Part shown: positions 48,627 to 60,225 of the stretch, piece after piece | How the letters are laid out: each line of letters opens with the position of its first letter | Position numbering within the stretch: position 1 is the stretch's first letter | Assembly: GCA_947172415.1 (NCBI GenBank) | Contig: OX359195.1 | Span: 5,183,501-5,247,500, forward strand | Direction: 5' to 3' | Source of the DNA: Chondrosia reniformis | Taxonomy: Eukaryota; Porifera; Demospongiae; Chondrillida; Chondrillidae | DNA: 64,000 nucleotides | Program-made: the position numbers and the translations under genes | Notes under the pieces: generated by a model | What the model saw: only the letters and a program-made list of their open reading frames with translations | What the model was told of the DNA's origin: nothing | Databases searched by the model: none

Positions 48627-48673
48627 GGCTGCCAAGCACACATGCGTATAAACTTGGTAGAGAGAACAGTACA

Positions 48674-49636
48674 ATGTCTCCCAAAGTAAACATACTTGCT
48701 GCTCTACTGATATCTAGTCTAGTAGTCATTGTAACCCTTCAGATTGTGGCCATCACTATCAACACTGTGGCTCAAAATAAAGAAAAGGAACACCTTATGG
48801 AAGCAATCAGACATTTTCAAGATTTAACTGAACAAACCGAATTTAACTTTCAACATTCATTTGAAAAAGCTAAGAAAAATTTTCAAAATTCACTTAATGC
48901 TTTGCAAGATGAAGTACAAATTTTGCACAAGTCCTTTGATCCATATGATTATAACTTCTGTCATGTAGGTGGGAAGAGGATCGCCTATATAAACACAAAT
49001 CTAACAGATGAATGCCCACCTAAAATGAGGCTAGAGATTAATAATTCAACAGGTCAGAAAGTTTGTGGAGTCAATGAAAATGCTCATGGATGTCCTGTAG
49101 TACTTAGGTTTACAGTTAATCAAAACTACAGTAACATTTGCGGTAGGATCAGAGGATATCAATTTGGAGCAGTTCAAGCATTCAAGTACTCTAAAGGGAA
49201 AACATCACCTAGACAGTCATATGCCGATGGTTTTCAAATTTTACAAATTGAAAGTCCTACATCTTTCAGACATATATGGACATATGCGATTGGAATCGGT
49301 GAGAATGAGACATTACATGGAAGCAGGGAAATATGTCCCAGAGATAGGTCAAATCAAACTGACAGGTCATGTGTACCCTCATTTGTTGGTGAGCATTTCT
49401 ATTGTGAAACAGGTAATACAGGATCAATCAAACCTTACAGATTATTATGGAATGATCCTCTTTGGGATGGAGCTGGTTGCATCTCTGCAACTAGTCATTC
49501 TTGTGAAGCCTATGGATGGTTTCATCGTCAGTTGGATCCATCTAATAATAATTTAATAATCAGAATTTGTCCAAACGGGTACAACAGAAATGTTGAAAAT
49601 GTATTTTTGGATATGCTGGAAATTTGGATAAAATAA
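48674..49636 (+). CDS. Type II membrane-anchored extracellular protein, sponge/cnidarian family (paralogue 1)
   Basis: Intronless, 320 residues. A short cytosolic start is followed by a membrane segment at about residues 5-29, a probable coiled-coil stalk (about 34-95) and a Cys-rich outer domain. Its landmarks are 'CGRIRGYQFGA', 'SYADGFQILQ', 'HIWTYAIGIG', 'VPSFVGEHFYCETGN', 'DPLWDGAGC' and 'LEIWIK'. I know this domain from many uncharacterised sponge and cnidarian proteins; its function is not established. Anchor plus coiled coil suggests a cell-surface oligomer. The paralogue is at 54486. Residues encoded by 48968-49246 are almost identical between the two, unlike the rest. Confidence 0.9.
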   Translation: MSPKVNILAALLISSLVVIVTLQIVAITINTVAQNKEKEHLMEAIRHFQDLTEQTEFNFQHSFEKAKKNFQNSLNALQDEVQILHKSFDPYDYNFCHVGGKRIAYINTNLTDECPPKMRLEINNSTGQKVCGVNENAHGCPVVLRFTVNQNYSNICGRIRGYQFGAVQAFKYSKGKTSPRQSYADGFQILQIESPTSFRHIWTYAIGIGENETLHGSREICPRDRSNQTDRSCVPSFVGEHFYCETGNTGSIKPYRLLWNDPLWDGAGCISATSHSCEAYGWFHRQLDPSNNNLIIRICPNGYNRNVENVFLDMLEIWIK

Positions 49637-49639
49637 ACA

Positions 49640-50125
49640 GATCTAGATATCAGTTATAATCAACATAATAATGCTGTGTGCAACATGTATACTTATACTT
49701 TAGCTCTATACTTTAACTGTAATGTGTGGAAGTGTGTGTACATGAGTGTATATTATGTAAATATCTCCCGTTGCCATGGCAATCACACACTGATATCACA
49801 TAAAAGCCCTGGGCTAATGACAGTGATATCCACAATATTGCACAGGTCAAAGTTTGTGTAAACACAGCAAAGTGAAAAATGCAATCAAAGCATTACATCA
49901 CATAGGAACAAGCACATACAGGTGTGCACAGCAAAGTATAGTCAAAGCCCATTGCGTAGATCGCTGAGTGTTTTCAGGGACGAAAGCCTTTTGTAGATCT
50001 TCTCGGGCGTCTTGCTGTGTATGCATCGTATCACGCACTGACCGGTCTATAACTATTACATACGTGATTGAGTATATATATTTACGTATATATATACGTA
50101 TAGGATGACAAGTATATATACATGC
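49640..50125. other. Spacer, no gene seen
   Basis: AT-rich sequence with TACGTA runs near 50060-50105. Short frames lack any motif. Confidence 0.5.
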
Positions 50126-50431
50126 AAATAATAAACAACACTGGATAATTATGCCAACCAACCAAGTGACAATTGTCTACCACAAGTGTTTCACTTGGGA
50201 TGGATTGATAAGCAGAGAACAGTCATCCATTTTCAGCTACCAATGTATACCACACTGATGAGCCCTAAAGAGGGCAAAACAGCTGTCTGTGGTTCATTGA
50301 TGATTTTTTGTCATCATTGGATGACTGGGAGGTCATCACTGGTTGCCACAAATAGGACTTCAGCCCAGCCAAGTAAACGATTGTCACTTGGTTGGTTGGT
50401 TGGCGTAATTATCCAGTGTTGTTTATTATTT
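50126..50431. mobile_element. MITE with about 50-bp terminal inverted repeats
   Basis: The left end contains 'AACAACACTGGATAATTATG' and 'CCAACCAACCAAGTGACAAT'. The right end contains the complement 'GATTGTCACTTGGTTGGTTG' and 'AATTATCCAGTGTTGTTTAT'. The interior is non-coding, about 200 bases. Confidence 0.87.
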
Positions 50432-51044
50432 ACAACAATAGCCTAGCACAGGCTCAAGTGCAATAAACTCCCCTTTTCAAGTATATATTGCATGTCAGAT
50501 AATTATGATATACGTATAAGTATACATACATGTACGTATATATATATATTGTGCAGCATAGCTATATGCGTATAATGGACGGGAAATCTTAATTCTTTGA
50601 ATCATATGGAATCTGTCAGTTAATTTACCAATTTGTCCTCAAAATATAGATCCAAGAGATGATTACCTTCAACTCATAATCATATGTTGGCGAAACACTA
50701 TATATATTTTTGAGAAATTAAAGCCTATATACATATATAGAGAGCCTATTAAGAAAGTATATATGTGTCCTATTATAGAGTATATAAACTGTTGTTGCAA
50801 GTATAATTATATAGACAAAATTTGCACATTTGTATTATATGTTATTATTAGCTTACACTTTCCTCCTTATACTATCATACACAAACAGTGTTATTGAATT
50901 AATGAATTATACTTCAGAATCTATATACGTTAATTGTATTGAGACATTTGTTTTTAAGTAAAAATTATAAAAAATGTATATGCACACATATGTATACACT
51001 ACTTAAATAAGCTTGATAATATTCAAACATAACAAAGCCTTTGA

Positions 51045-51860
51045 AAAATAAAGTTGCAAGATTAGTATGGTTTTACAATAGAATTGATAAAATCAAACTG
51101 AATGATGTCACACAAGCAATTTCATGCAGATTGGAAGTAACAAGATAGTCCAAAACTAAAGATATTCAGCTTTTCTTTGATTTATGTTACACTTTGGTAA
51201 CTTCTGAAGTCTGTATAACAATTGGTGAAGTTATATATAGAACAACATTTATATGTGAATGAAATACTTTGGCCATGTTATAAAGTATACATTTCATACT
51301 GGGGTAATTAATTTTCTTATAATGTGAGTAAGCTATAGTCTTTAGTCAATACTCAATAGTGTACACCAATCATTAAAATTGTAACCAGACATATACATAC
51401 CTTGGTGTATCAAAAAATAATAACTGCATGCATAGTTACAGATGGAACACATGAAATGGAAGCATTAGCATGACAACTGTGCAATGCAATAGAATTGGTA
51501 GGTTGAATTAACCATAGCCATATGTTTTTATATACCAAACCCATTTCTTTCCCGCTTTTTTCAACTAATATATAAGTTATTTTTCAGATATTTAGAACTT
51601 GTGGTTTTCTTATCATTTAGATAGTTTTTAAAACTACAGTATACAGTGTATCTTACTCTTTCAAAATGACAGTAGCTTCACTGGGCATTTTCTTCCCCCT
51701 TTTCAAAGGTGGCGAAGATGCTTCTTTAAATTCTTTTGAATCTCTGTCACTCAACTTGACCATGATAAGAGATGGTGGAGCTAAGGAACTCAAGTGGAAT
51801 GTAATGTTCTGTGCCAAATCTGTCAGCAAAATGAAAAAATGTTAGATTTACAATTGCTTA
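51045..51860. repeat. Segmental duplication, copy 1
   Basis: It matches 62450-63060 in the same orientation (for example 'GATTGGAAGTAACAAGATAG' and 'AGTAGCTTCACTGGGCATTT'), with small indels. It includes the putative exon at 51653-51819. Confidence 0.85.
51653..51819 (-). CDS. Putative terminal exon of an unidentified gene, copy 1
   Basis: On the minus strand a pyrimidine-rich tract and 'GCTGACAG' acceptor precede an open frame reading 'DLAQNITFHLSSLAPP', then 'MVKLSDRDSKEFKEASSPPL' and ending 'ATVILKE' and TAA. The second copy (62873-63039) differs at four bases, two of them silent, and both frames are intact. Upstream exons are not visible: a retrotransposon remnant lies there. It may be an orphaned exon. 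I do not recognise the protein. Confidence 0.45.
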
Positions 51861-52059
51861 CAACATGCAGGAAATACATCATACATATAAACTTCATATA
51901 GCCACACGCTCATAATAACTATTTTCATGTATCCTGACAATTAAAAGTAGACCTCAAAGTATGTTAATTCATATGCAGTCCAAGCCCTACTGGCCTATAT
52001 AAGCCAGCAGAATAACATCTATTTATAGTAATTAATTGAATAACTATCTTAGCCAATGA

Positions 52060-53216
52060 TTTAGTCTACTGTCTACTGCGTGAGCTTTCACACATTGATA
52101 ATGCCATCCGGGATAAGGTGAGCAAGTTGAAAATCCTTAGTGACCGATTGCCACACCTGTTTAAGCAAGATGCCCTCTTTTTGATTCATATAATGCTTTA
52201 GCAATTCCTAAAACTCTCTACCTGTACTGCACCTTGCTTCCGCTCACCCCTCCTAGAGGTATTTGCATGACCAGGTGCTCCATTCCTTACTGAGCTCAAC
52301 CCTGAACCTGTCTTTTGAGGACCACACGTTTGGTTGCAGGCAACTCTCCCTGTTAACTGTGGTGGTCTCGGTGTTAGAGGGAGTGTCCAGCTGGCACCCT
52401 GCAGCTGCTGCCTCCTCACCATTGATCCAACTACTACTGCCAAGTAGACTCACCGGTGTGTCATATGCCCTTAAGGAGGATGCTCTTAATCTGTGGCTTC
52501 AATCAGTGGATTGCCCACCACCACCTGCACCAAGTGACAAGAAACACCAGGCCTGGGATGAACCACAGGTTAAAGCCACCTATCAGTCCTTGGTAACAGT
52601 AGTCTCAGTCATGCTCCTCTCCTGGCTGCAAATATGAAAGAATCCAGGACATGGATCCATGTCTTGCCCATCTCTGCTGTTGGGTTGTGTTTGAATGATG
52701 ATGAGCTACAGGTTGCAGTAGCCCTTTGCCTTGGTGCCCCAATTTGCCATCCATACAAGTGCCTCTTTGTGCATGGGCATGATGTTGACCAATATGCTAC
52801 CCATGGCCTATCATGCTATCGAAACACTGGAAGTCACTTCAGACATGCTGCTATCAACAACATCATCCATCAGTCTCTTGCAACAGCTAACATTCCATCT
52901 CGGCTGGAGCCATTAGGTCTGTTTATGTCAGATGGAAAACAACCTGATGGTGTAACCATCACTCCCTGGGCAAAAGGCTGCTTCCTTATATGGGATGCTA
53001 CATGTATTGACACCTTTGCTCCATCTTATGTGGAAGAGGCAATCTATATATAGGATGCTGGTTCCGTGGCTGGCTCTTGCTGAAAGTAAGAAAAGAAAGA
53101 AGTATGAAGAACTTTCGACCATCCATGAATTTGCTCCAGTAGCAATTGAGACAACTGGCGTGCTTGGACCAGAAACCGTGAATTTCATCCATGATCTAAA
53201 ATATTCTTTTGAGTAG
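52060..53216 (+). mobile_element. Decayed non-LTR retrotransposon, 3' part
   Basis: Read across frameshifts it shows 'LQATLPVNCGGLGVRGSVQL', then 'HGLSCYRNTGSHFRHAAINN', then 'DGKQPDGVTITPWAKG' and 'WDATCIDTFAPSYV'. This is the C-terminal half of a reverse transcriptase protein and its downstream nuclease-like region in a widespread invertebrate LINE group. The longest remaining frame is 52634-53053. Many stops show it is dead. It is a different lineage from the remnant at 47165. Confidence 0.87.
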
Positions 53217-53277
53217 AGTTGACAGCAATTTAGTTGCAAAAATCAGCGATTTTGGCATGGCAAGAGGTCTGAATGAA
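53212..53277 (+). pseudogene. Possible protein-kinase exon relic (DFG motif)
   Basis: Right after the retrotransposon match ends, the frame reads 'DSNLVAKISDFGMARGLNE' then a stop. This matches the activation-segment start of tyrosine-like kinases. No catalytic-loop HRD motif or other kinase sequence is nearby. It could be a captured exon scrap or chance. Confidence 0.35.
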
Positions 53278-53289
53278 TAATTCATTTAG

Positions 53290-54480
53290 AGTTCTAAATT
53301 AATGCAGTGACAGTTACATATTTATCTACAAAATAACAATGATTCTCTTATTCTAACTACGTATGTATACATGCCAAGCTTACAGTAGCCAATGTAATAC
53401 ATACCAAAGCATTGATCAAACTTATTGATATATAATTACATACACATAACAAATACAGCTACAAAATAAAGGTGTACAATACCCATCTTCCCATGCAGTA
53501 TAGAGCAATGCAATTCTTATAATTTAAGGGATTATAAAGTTATAAGAATAAGGTATTGTATAACCCCCATAAAATTTAAATTTGTTATTCAATTAGTGCA
53601 TGCTCAGACACAAACCCTGTCAAAACCTGTTATTGCATCAATCACTGTCATGTGCTGTTGTGAAACATACAGATAGAAAACTTTTGAATGATAATTTAAT
53701 AATCTAAACTTTTGACAATTTGAAGCAATTCTCTACCTAAAACAGTCACACATATAGGTCCTATTAAAAGGATGTACATAAGTACACACTCTTATGTACA
53801 ACAAATTAATTTTTGCTATTGCATGTACATCTACATAATAATTATGACTTTGGAGAAACTGCGTGATCTCCATGCATCTGGAAGGGCTGACTAGGTGAAG
53901 ATACTGCTTGACTTACATGCGTTTTCTACTAGTTAGAGCCACATGTACAGGAACTATTTTGGTTACATTATTTCCAATTGAATGTTTGCCAGGGAACTGC
54001 ACCACAAGGACAACTTGCTGAATTTTATACTTGAATTTTAACCTTTGTATAAAATTTCACATACACAAGACTCTTAAAGTTCTATTAATTTAATGCTTAT
54101 CTAAACTCTAAACCTTTTGCACATAGAACCTTCCATGGGCTCATACATAAATTACATTATCTTTAGTTATAATCCTTTACTTTATATAGATTACTGAATT
54201 ATTGATCCAAATTCACCTTTGTTCTTAAACTGCCTATTCTTTCTTAGTGGTTGTGTTGCTACGTATATACGTACGTGGGTGATATAAAGTGTTGCATGAA
54301 TGCTATATAGTAGTGCTTATGTAGTGCTGGTAACCTGTTTTGAGGCATAACATCATTATGAAATTATTTGTACATAGAGATAAATCTAAATATAAACAAT
54401 TGAGTATTGATTCAATTCACTTTTAATTTTAATTCACTAAATAATTATTATAGCTCAAAGTGTCAACACTCAGTAATTCT
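53290..54480. other. Spacer, no gene seen
   Basis: AT-rich sequence upstream of the second membrane-protein paralogue. No repeats that I could match elsewhere, and no clear TATA box next to the ATG at 54486. Confidence 0.5.
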
Positions 54481-54485
54481 AGAGG

Positions 54486-55400
54486 ATGAACATATGCAGA
54501 AAGACTGAAATTATGAAAGTGTTTCTAGTAGGTCTTTTGGTAGTAACTGTAGTAATGCAGATAATATCAGTGGCTCTACATACGCTACAATGGGTAGAAG
54601 TAAAAAACTACCACGGTGAATTGGAAAAGAGGGCTGCAGAGCTTTCTGAAAGTAATAATAAAGTTGAAGAAACCGTGGCTATCCTTTGGAATAAAATTAA
54701 TTGGTTTAAATCCAGAGTTCAATACGATCATAATCTGTGTAAAGGTGGGAAGAGGATCGCCTATATAAACACAAATCTAACAGATGAATGCCCACCTAAA
54801 ATGAGGCTAGAGATTAATAATTCAACAGGTCAGAAAGCTTGTGGAGTCAATGAAAGTGCTCATGGATGTCCTGTAGTACTTAGGTTTACAGTTAATCAAA
54901 ACTACAGTAACATTTGCGGTAGGATCAGAGGATATCAGTTTGGAGCAGTTGAAGCATTCAAGTACTCTAAAGGGAAAACATCACCTAGACAGTCATATGC
55001 CGATGGTTTTCAAATTTTACAAGGAAATTCTTTCAATCATATATGGACTTACACTATTGGAATCAGTGAAAAGGCTTCTTATGGTCAAAGCCCAATATGC
55101 CCTCGAGATAGATCAGACCCAACTGATAGGTCATTTGTACCTACATTTGTCGGTGAACACTTTTACTGTGAAACAGGCAACATAAATAGTTGGGTATCTT
55201 CTAAAGTATATTGGGGTGATCCTCTTTGGGATGGAGCCGGATGTGTTTCTGATACCAGTCACTCCTGTGAAGCCTACGGATGGTTTCATCGAGAAATATA
55301 CCCATCGAGGGATAATATCCATATCAAGATTTGCCCAAATGGTTTCGACAGAAATAAACAAAATGTATTTTTTGATTTGCTTGAATTGTGGGTTCTTTGA
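54486..55400 (+). CDS. Type II membrane-anchored extracellular protein, sponge/cnidarian family (paralogue 2)
   Basis: Intronless, 304 residues. It has a membrane segment at about residues 11-34 ('VFLVGLLVVTVVMQIISVAL'), a short helical stalk, then the same outer domain as the gene at 48674: 'CGRIRGYQFGA', 'HIWTYTIGIS', 'VPTFVGEHFYCETGN', 'DPLWDGAGC' and 'LLELWVL'. The anchor and stalk are unlike paralogue 1, and the last third is only moderately similar, but bases 54744-55022 match paralogue 1 at 275 of 279 positions. An internal Met at residue 10 could also serve as start. Function unknown. It sits just before the right-hand satellite block. Confidence 0.9.
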   Translation: MNICRKTEIMKVFLVGLLVVTVVMQIISVALHTLQWVEVKNYHGELEKRAAELSESNNKVEETVAILWNKINWFKSRVQYDHNLCKGGKRIAYINTNLTDECPPKMRLEINNSTGQKACGVNESAHGCPVVLRFTVNQNYSNICGRIRGYQFGAVEAFKYSKGKTSPRQSYADGFQILQGNSFNHIWTYTIGISEKASYGQSPICPRDRSDPTDRSFVPTFVGEHFYCETGNINSWVSSKVYWGDPLWDGAGCVSDTSHSCEAYGWFHREIYPSRDNIHIKICPNGFDRNKQNVFFDLLELWVL

Positions 55401-55639
55401 GAATTGTATAATCCTTGACTTGGCCTCTGAATTATCCTTTAGTATACAGATATACTGTACGTACAGTCATTTGTTATTCACATGAATATACTCATGGTTT
55501 GGTGTATAATTGGAAAATCATGATGTTGTAACACATTACACTGCAGTGGATGGAATAATAGATTATAAAAGTAGAAAGTGAAAAATTTAAAATACAGATC
55601 TATTGGTATGTACACTATTTACATAATTTCAAAAACTCA

Positions 55640-55925
55640 TTAGACATACTTTATTAGGTGTCTGTGAATGCTGACACCAAGTCACAGCTTCATATCTTTC
55701 CATTTGATAGAGTTATAACCCTCAATGTACATTAAATTCTGGTATACAAAGTTAATGTATGGTGAGAGATAGGACAAATTTTAAGTTCCATCAATTGCAA
55801 AATTTCAAAAACTCATTGGACATACTCTATAGGTGTCTGTGAATGCTGACACCAAGTCACAGCTTCATATCTTTCCATTTGATAGAGTTACAGAACTCTA
55901 CTTAATGTGCTGTATTGTGAGAGAA
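55640..55925 (+). repeat. Satellite remnant in left-block orientation
   Basis: Two diverged units ('GTGTCTGTGAATGCTGACAC' and 'GTATGGTGAGAGATAGGACA') run in the same direction as the left array, just before the orientation switches. Confidence 0.85.
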
Positions 55926-57020
55926 AATTGCGTAATACCATATATGGCATATATGTTAGAAGGTGTATATAAAGACAAAATTCGATACTATATCCGAAAA
56001 TCTAGAATACTTTCTAAATTTTATTATACATTGGGAAATGCACTGTGTAGTAATTGATTGTTATTGGAGCACTATCTATCCATATATAATATATGGATCT
56101 CGTTAATGTGAAATTTCGTCAATCGACAGCAAACGAAACTCCAAAGAAAAAAGTTGGGCCATACCAAACGTTACCATCCACGATGCTCATAGGCCGGGAT
56201 CGTTGGTAACGTTCAATCGAATCTGCCGAAGCAAATTACTGCCGAGTTGAGCTTTGGGTGTCACTTTAGTGACAAGAACCAGTTCTTCTCGATATGGCCG
56301 ACTCATATGAATCCTTAAAGATATCAGATGCCAATCCCACATTACGTGGAACCCCCCCGAAATCCGGATTATTGGTGAGCACGTCTCTATGGCACCAACC
56401 GATTAGGAGACAGCTTTAGAGTCTAAGCGCTACCAACCTCTATGGGAGCCACAACCACCATAGAGATGTGTCCAGGTAGGCCTACTATATAAGGTTTTTC
56501 GCTTCTATTTAAACGAGAAAATTTCAAAAGGAAACGATTGTGGTTGGCGCAATTCCATACTTAAGAATAGGGTATTTGTGAGAAAAATGTAGTCAAATTA
56601 TATCAAGCTAATTCGGGATCAGTGCATCGTTCCAAGCCATTTTAAAGGTATATCCAGTATTCGTGGTTCATCTAGAAACTGGGGAAAATGGATAGAATCC
56701 TGTAAGTGTCTTGATTGGCGGACGAGACCAACTTTTCTGGTCCCATGTAGAAACGATTTTAGCGAGAGGTGTTCCGATATGAACGTAAACAGGTATAACC
56801 AGTCACACTCAATCTCAATTGCAGTAATAGCATAATGGCTACCTGCCTCTATGTAAAGACCTTCTGACAGCTGCGTTCTGGACTGTCCCTGCGTGTTTCT
56901 AGTTGCCCCATTCATGTCAAAACATTTTAACTAGGTATGCCGATAATTTGCATAATAGTATCGCACGATATATATTATGCTACACCATTGAAGGTCGTAT
57001 AGTAGAAATTTAATGTACAT
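55925..57020 (+). repeat. 1.05-kb element of unknown type, copy 2
   Basis: Same element as 44630-45697 in opposite orientation. The 61-codon frame here stops early at a TAG about 40 codons in ('GACAGCTTTAG'). The opposing frame (56915-56619) is intact over 98 codons. Confidence 0.85.
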
Positions 57021-58350
57021 TAGAGTGCTGTAGCTCTGTCAAATGGAGACATATGAAGCTGAAACATTGTGTAGGTATTCACAGAGATGTATGAAAGGCT
57101 TCCAATGAATTTTGCAATTTTCATATCTACTCAAATTTGCCCTATCTCTCACCATACATTAATTTGGTATTCCAGTATATTAATGTACATTTGGTTCTCT
57201 AGCTCTAGATCTATCAAATGGAAAGATATGAAGCTCAAACTTGCTGTCAGCATTAACAGATACATGTATGTATGAAACATTTCCAATGAGAATTTGAAAC
57301 TTTAAAAAATCTTTACATTTGCCCTATCTCTCACCATACATTAATTTGGTATTCCAGTATATTAATGTACATTTGGTGCTCTAACTCTGTTAAATGGAAA
57401 TTTACGAAGCTCAAACTTGGTTTCAGCATTCACAGACATGTATGAAACATTTCCAATGAGAATTTGAAACTTTAAAAAATCTTTACATTTGCCCTATGTC
57501 TCACCATATATTAATTTGGTATTCCAGTATATTAATGTACATTTGGTGCTCTAACTCTGTCAAATGGAAAGATATGAAGCTCAAACTTGCTGTCAGCATT
57601 CACAGATATGTATGAAACATTTCCAATGGGATGTTGTAACTTTAAAAAATCTTTACATTTGCCCTATCTCTCACCATACATTAATTTGGTATTCCAGTAT
57701 ATAAATGTACATTTGGTGCTCTAACTCTGTTAAATGGAAAGTTAGAAAGCTCAAACTTGGTTTCAGCATTCACAGATATGTATGAAACATTTCCAATGGG
57801 ATTTTGTAACTTTAAAAAATCTTTACATTTGCCCTATCTCTCACCATACATTAATTTTGTATTCCAGTATATTAATGTACATTTGGTGCTCTAACTCTGT
57901 CAAATGGAAAGATATGAAGCTCAAACTTGCTGTCAGCATTCACAGATATGTATGAAACATTTCCAATGGGATGTTGTAACTTTAAAAAATCTTTACATTT
58001 GCCCTATCTCTCACCATACATTAATTTGGTATTCCAATATATTAATGTACATTTGGTGCTCTAACTCTGTTAAATGGAAAGTTAGAAAGCTCAAACTTGG
58101 TTTCAGCATTCACAGATATGTATGAAACATTTCCAATGAGAATTTGTAACTTTAAAAAATCTTTACATTTGCCCTATCTCTCACCATACATTAATTTGGT
58201 ATTCCAGTATATTAATGTACATTTGGTGCTCTAACTCTGTCAAATGGAAAAATATGAAGCTTAAACTTGGTGTCTACATTTAAAGACATGTATGAAACAG
58301 TTTTAGAATTTTGATTTCTACATAAATTTACTCTATCTGTCATCATACAT
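57020..58350 (-). repeat. Satellite array, right block 1 (about 170-bp units)
   Basis: Units start at about 57169, 57341, 57511 and 57681. The core 'TTTGCCCTATCTCTCACCAT' is the complement of the left-array core, so the array is inverted relative to 43.6-46.6 kb. Units are very similar to each other. Confidence 0.95.
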
Positions 58351-58359
58351 TAACTAACC

Positions 58360-59400
58360 CTAATTGCGTAATACCATAAATGGCCGACCATGAGTAGGTG
58401 TAAGAGTGGTAATGTGGTACTGTATATATTTCTGAAGAAATAGAACTCTTTGAAAGATTTTTTATACACATGAATATGCACTGTGTAGTACCTGATTGTT
58501 GTTGAAGTAGTATCTATCCACATATAGTATATGGATGTCGTTAAAGTGAAATTTTGCCGATCGACGGCCAACGAAACTCCAAAGAAAAAAGTTGGACCAT
58601 ACCGAACGCTACCATCCACGACGCTCAGAGGCCGGGATCGGTGGTAACGCTCTGCCGAGTTGAGCTTTGGGTGTCACTTGCGTGAGAAGAACCAGTTCTT
58701 CTCGATATGGCCGACTCATATGAATCCTTAAAGATATCAGATGCCAATCCCACATTACGTGGAACCCCCCCGAAATCCGGATTATTGGTGAGCACGTCTC
58801 TATGGCACCAACCGATTAGGAGACAGCTTCAGAGTCTAAGCGCTACCAACCCCTATGGGAACCGCTACCACCATAGAGATGTGTCCAGGTAGGCCTACTT
58901 TATAAGGTTTCGCGCTTCTATTTAAACGAGAAAATTTCAAAAGGAAACGATTGTGGTTGGCGCAATTCCATACTTAAGAATAGGGTATTTGCGAGAAAAC
59001 TATGGTCCACTTATTTCAAGTTAATTACAGATCGGGGCATCGTTTCAAGCAATTTTGCACATATATTCCGTATTTGTGGTGCATCTCGAAACAGGGGAAA
59101 ATGAATAAGATCCTGTATATGTCTTCCTAAGCCGAGGAGAACGACTTTTCTCGTGCCATGAAGAAACGATTTTAGCGAGAGGTGTTCCGATATCAACGTT
59201 TAATACTATAACCAGCCTCAATTGCTATAATACGATAACGCCTGCTTACTTCTATATATATACCTTCTGATAGCAGGGTTTGAACTGTCTCTGTGTGTTT
59301 CTAGTTGGCCCCATGCATGTAAAACCTTTTGCCTTCAAGTATTCCGATATTTTGTATGAAAGTATCGCACGATATATATGTACGGTACTATATAGTAATT
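58360..59400 (+). repeat. 1.05-kb element of unknown type, copy 3
   Basis: Begins 'TAATTGCGTAATACCATAAA'. The 61-codon frame is intact at 58707-58892 and almost identical to copy 1. The second half is more diverged than in the other copies and its opposing frame is broken. Confidence 0.85.
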
Positions 59401-60225
59401 TTAAGTTTAGTGCTGTAACTCTGTCAAATGAAAAGATATGAAGCTTCAACTTGGTGTTAGCATTCACAGACATTTATGAAACATTTCCAATGAGAATTTT
59501 AAATTTTCATAAATCTTTACATCTGCCCTATCTCTCACCATACATTAATTTGGTATTCCAGTATATTAATGTACATTTGGTACTCTAACTCTGTCAAATG
59601 GAAAGATATGAAGCTCAAACTTGGTTTCAGCATTCACAGATATGTATGAAACATTTCCAATGAGAATTTGTAACTTTAAAAAATCTTTACATTTGCCTTA
59701 TCTCTCACCATACATTAATTTTGTATTCCAGTATATTAATGTACATTTGGTACTCTAACTCTGTCAAATGGAAAGATATGAAGCTCAAACTTGGTTTCAG
59801 CATTCACAGATATGTATGAAACATTTCCAATGAGAATTTGTAACTTTAAAAAATCTTTACATTTGCCCTATCTCTCACCATACATTAATTTGGTATTCCA
59901 GTATATAAATGTACATTTGGTGCTCTAACTCTGTCAAATGGAAAGATATGAAGTTCAAACTTGGTGTCAGCATTCACAGATATGTATGAAACATTTCCAA
60001 TGGGAATTTGTAACTTCAAAAAATCTTTACATTTGCCCTATCTCTCACCATACATTAACTTAAATGTACATTTATTGCTGTAACTCTGTCAAATCGGTAA
60101 ATATGAAGCTTAAACTTGGTATCTACATTCACAGACATGTATGACATATTTCCAAACAGTTTTAGAATTTTGATTTCTACATAAATTTTTCTTATATCTC
60201 ATCATACATTAGCTAACCCCAATTG
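59400..60225 (-). repeat. Satellite array, right block 2
   Basis: Four to five units of about 170 bases in the same inverted orientation, ending with one 158-type unit next to element copy 4. Confidence 0.93.

Noticed and set aside
49164..49556. 130-codon frame inside membrane-protein paralogue 1
   Set aside because: A shifted-frame shadow of the real gene; the same shadow appears in paralogue 2.
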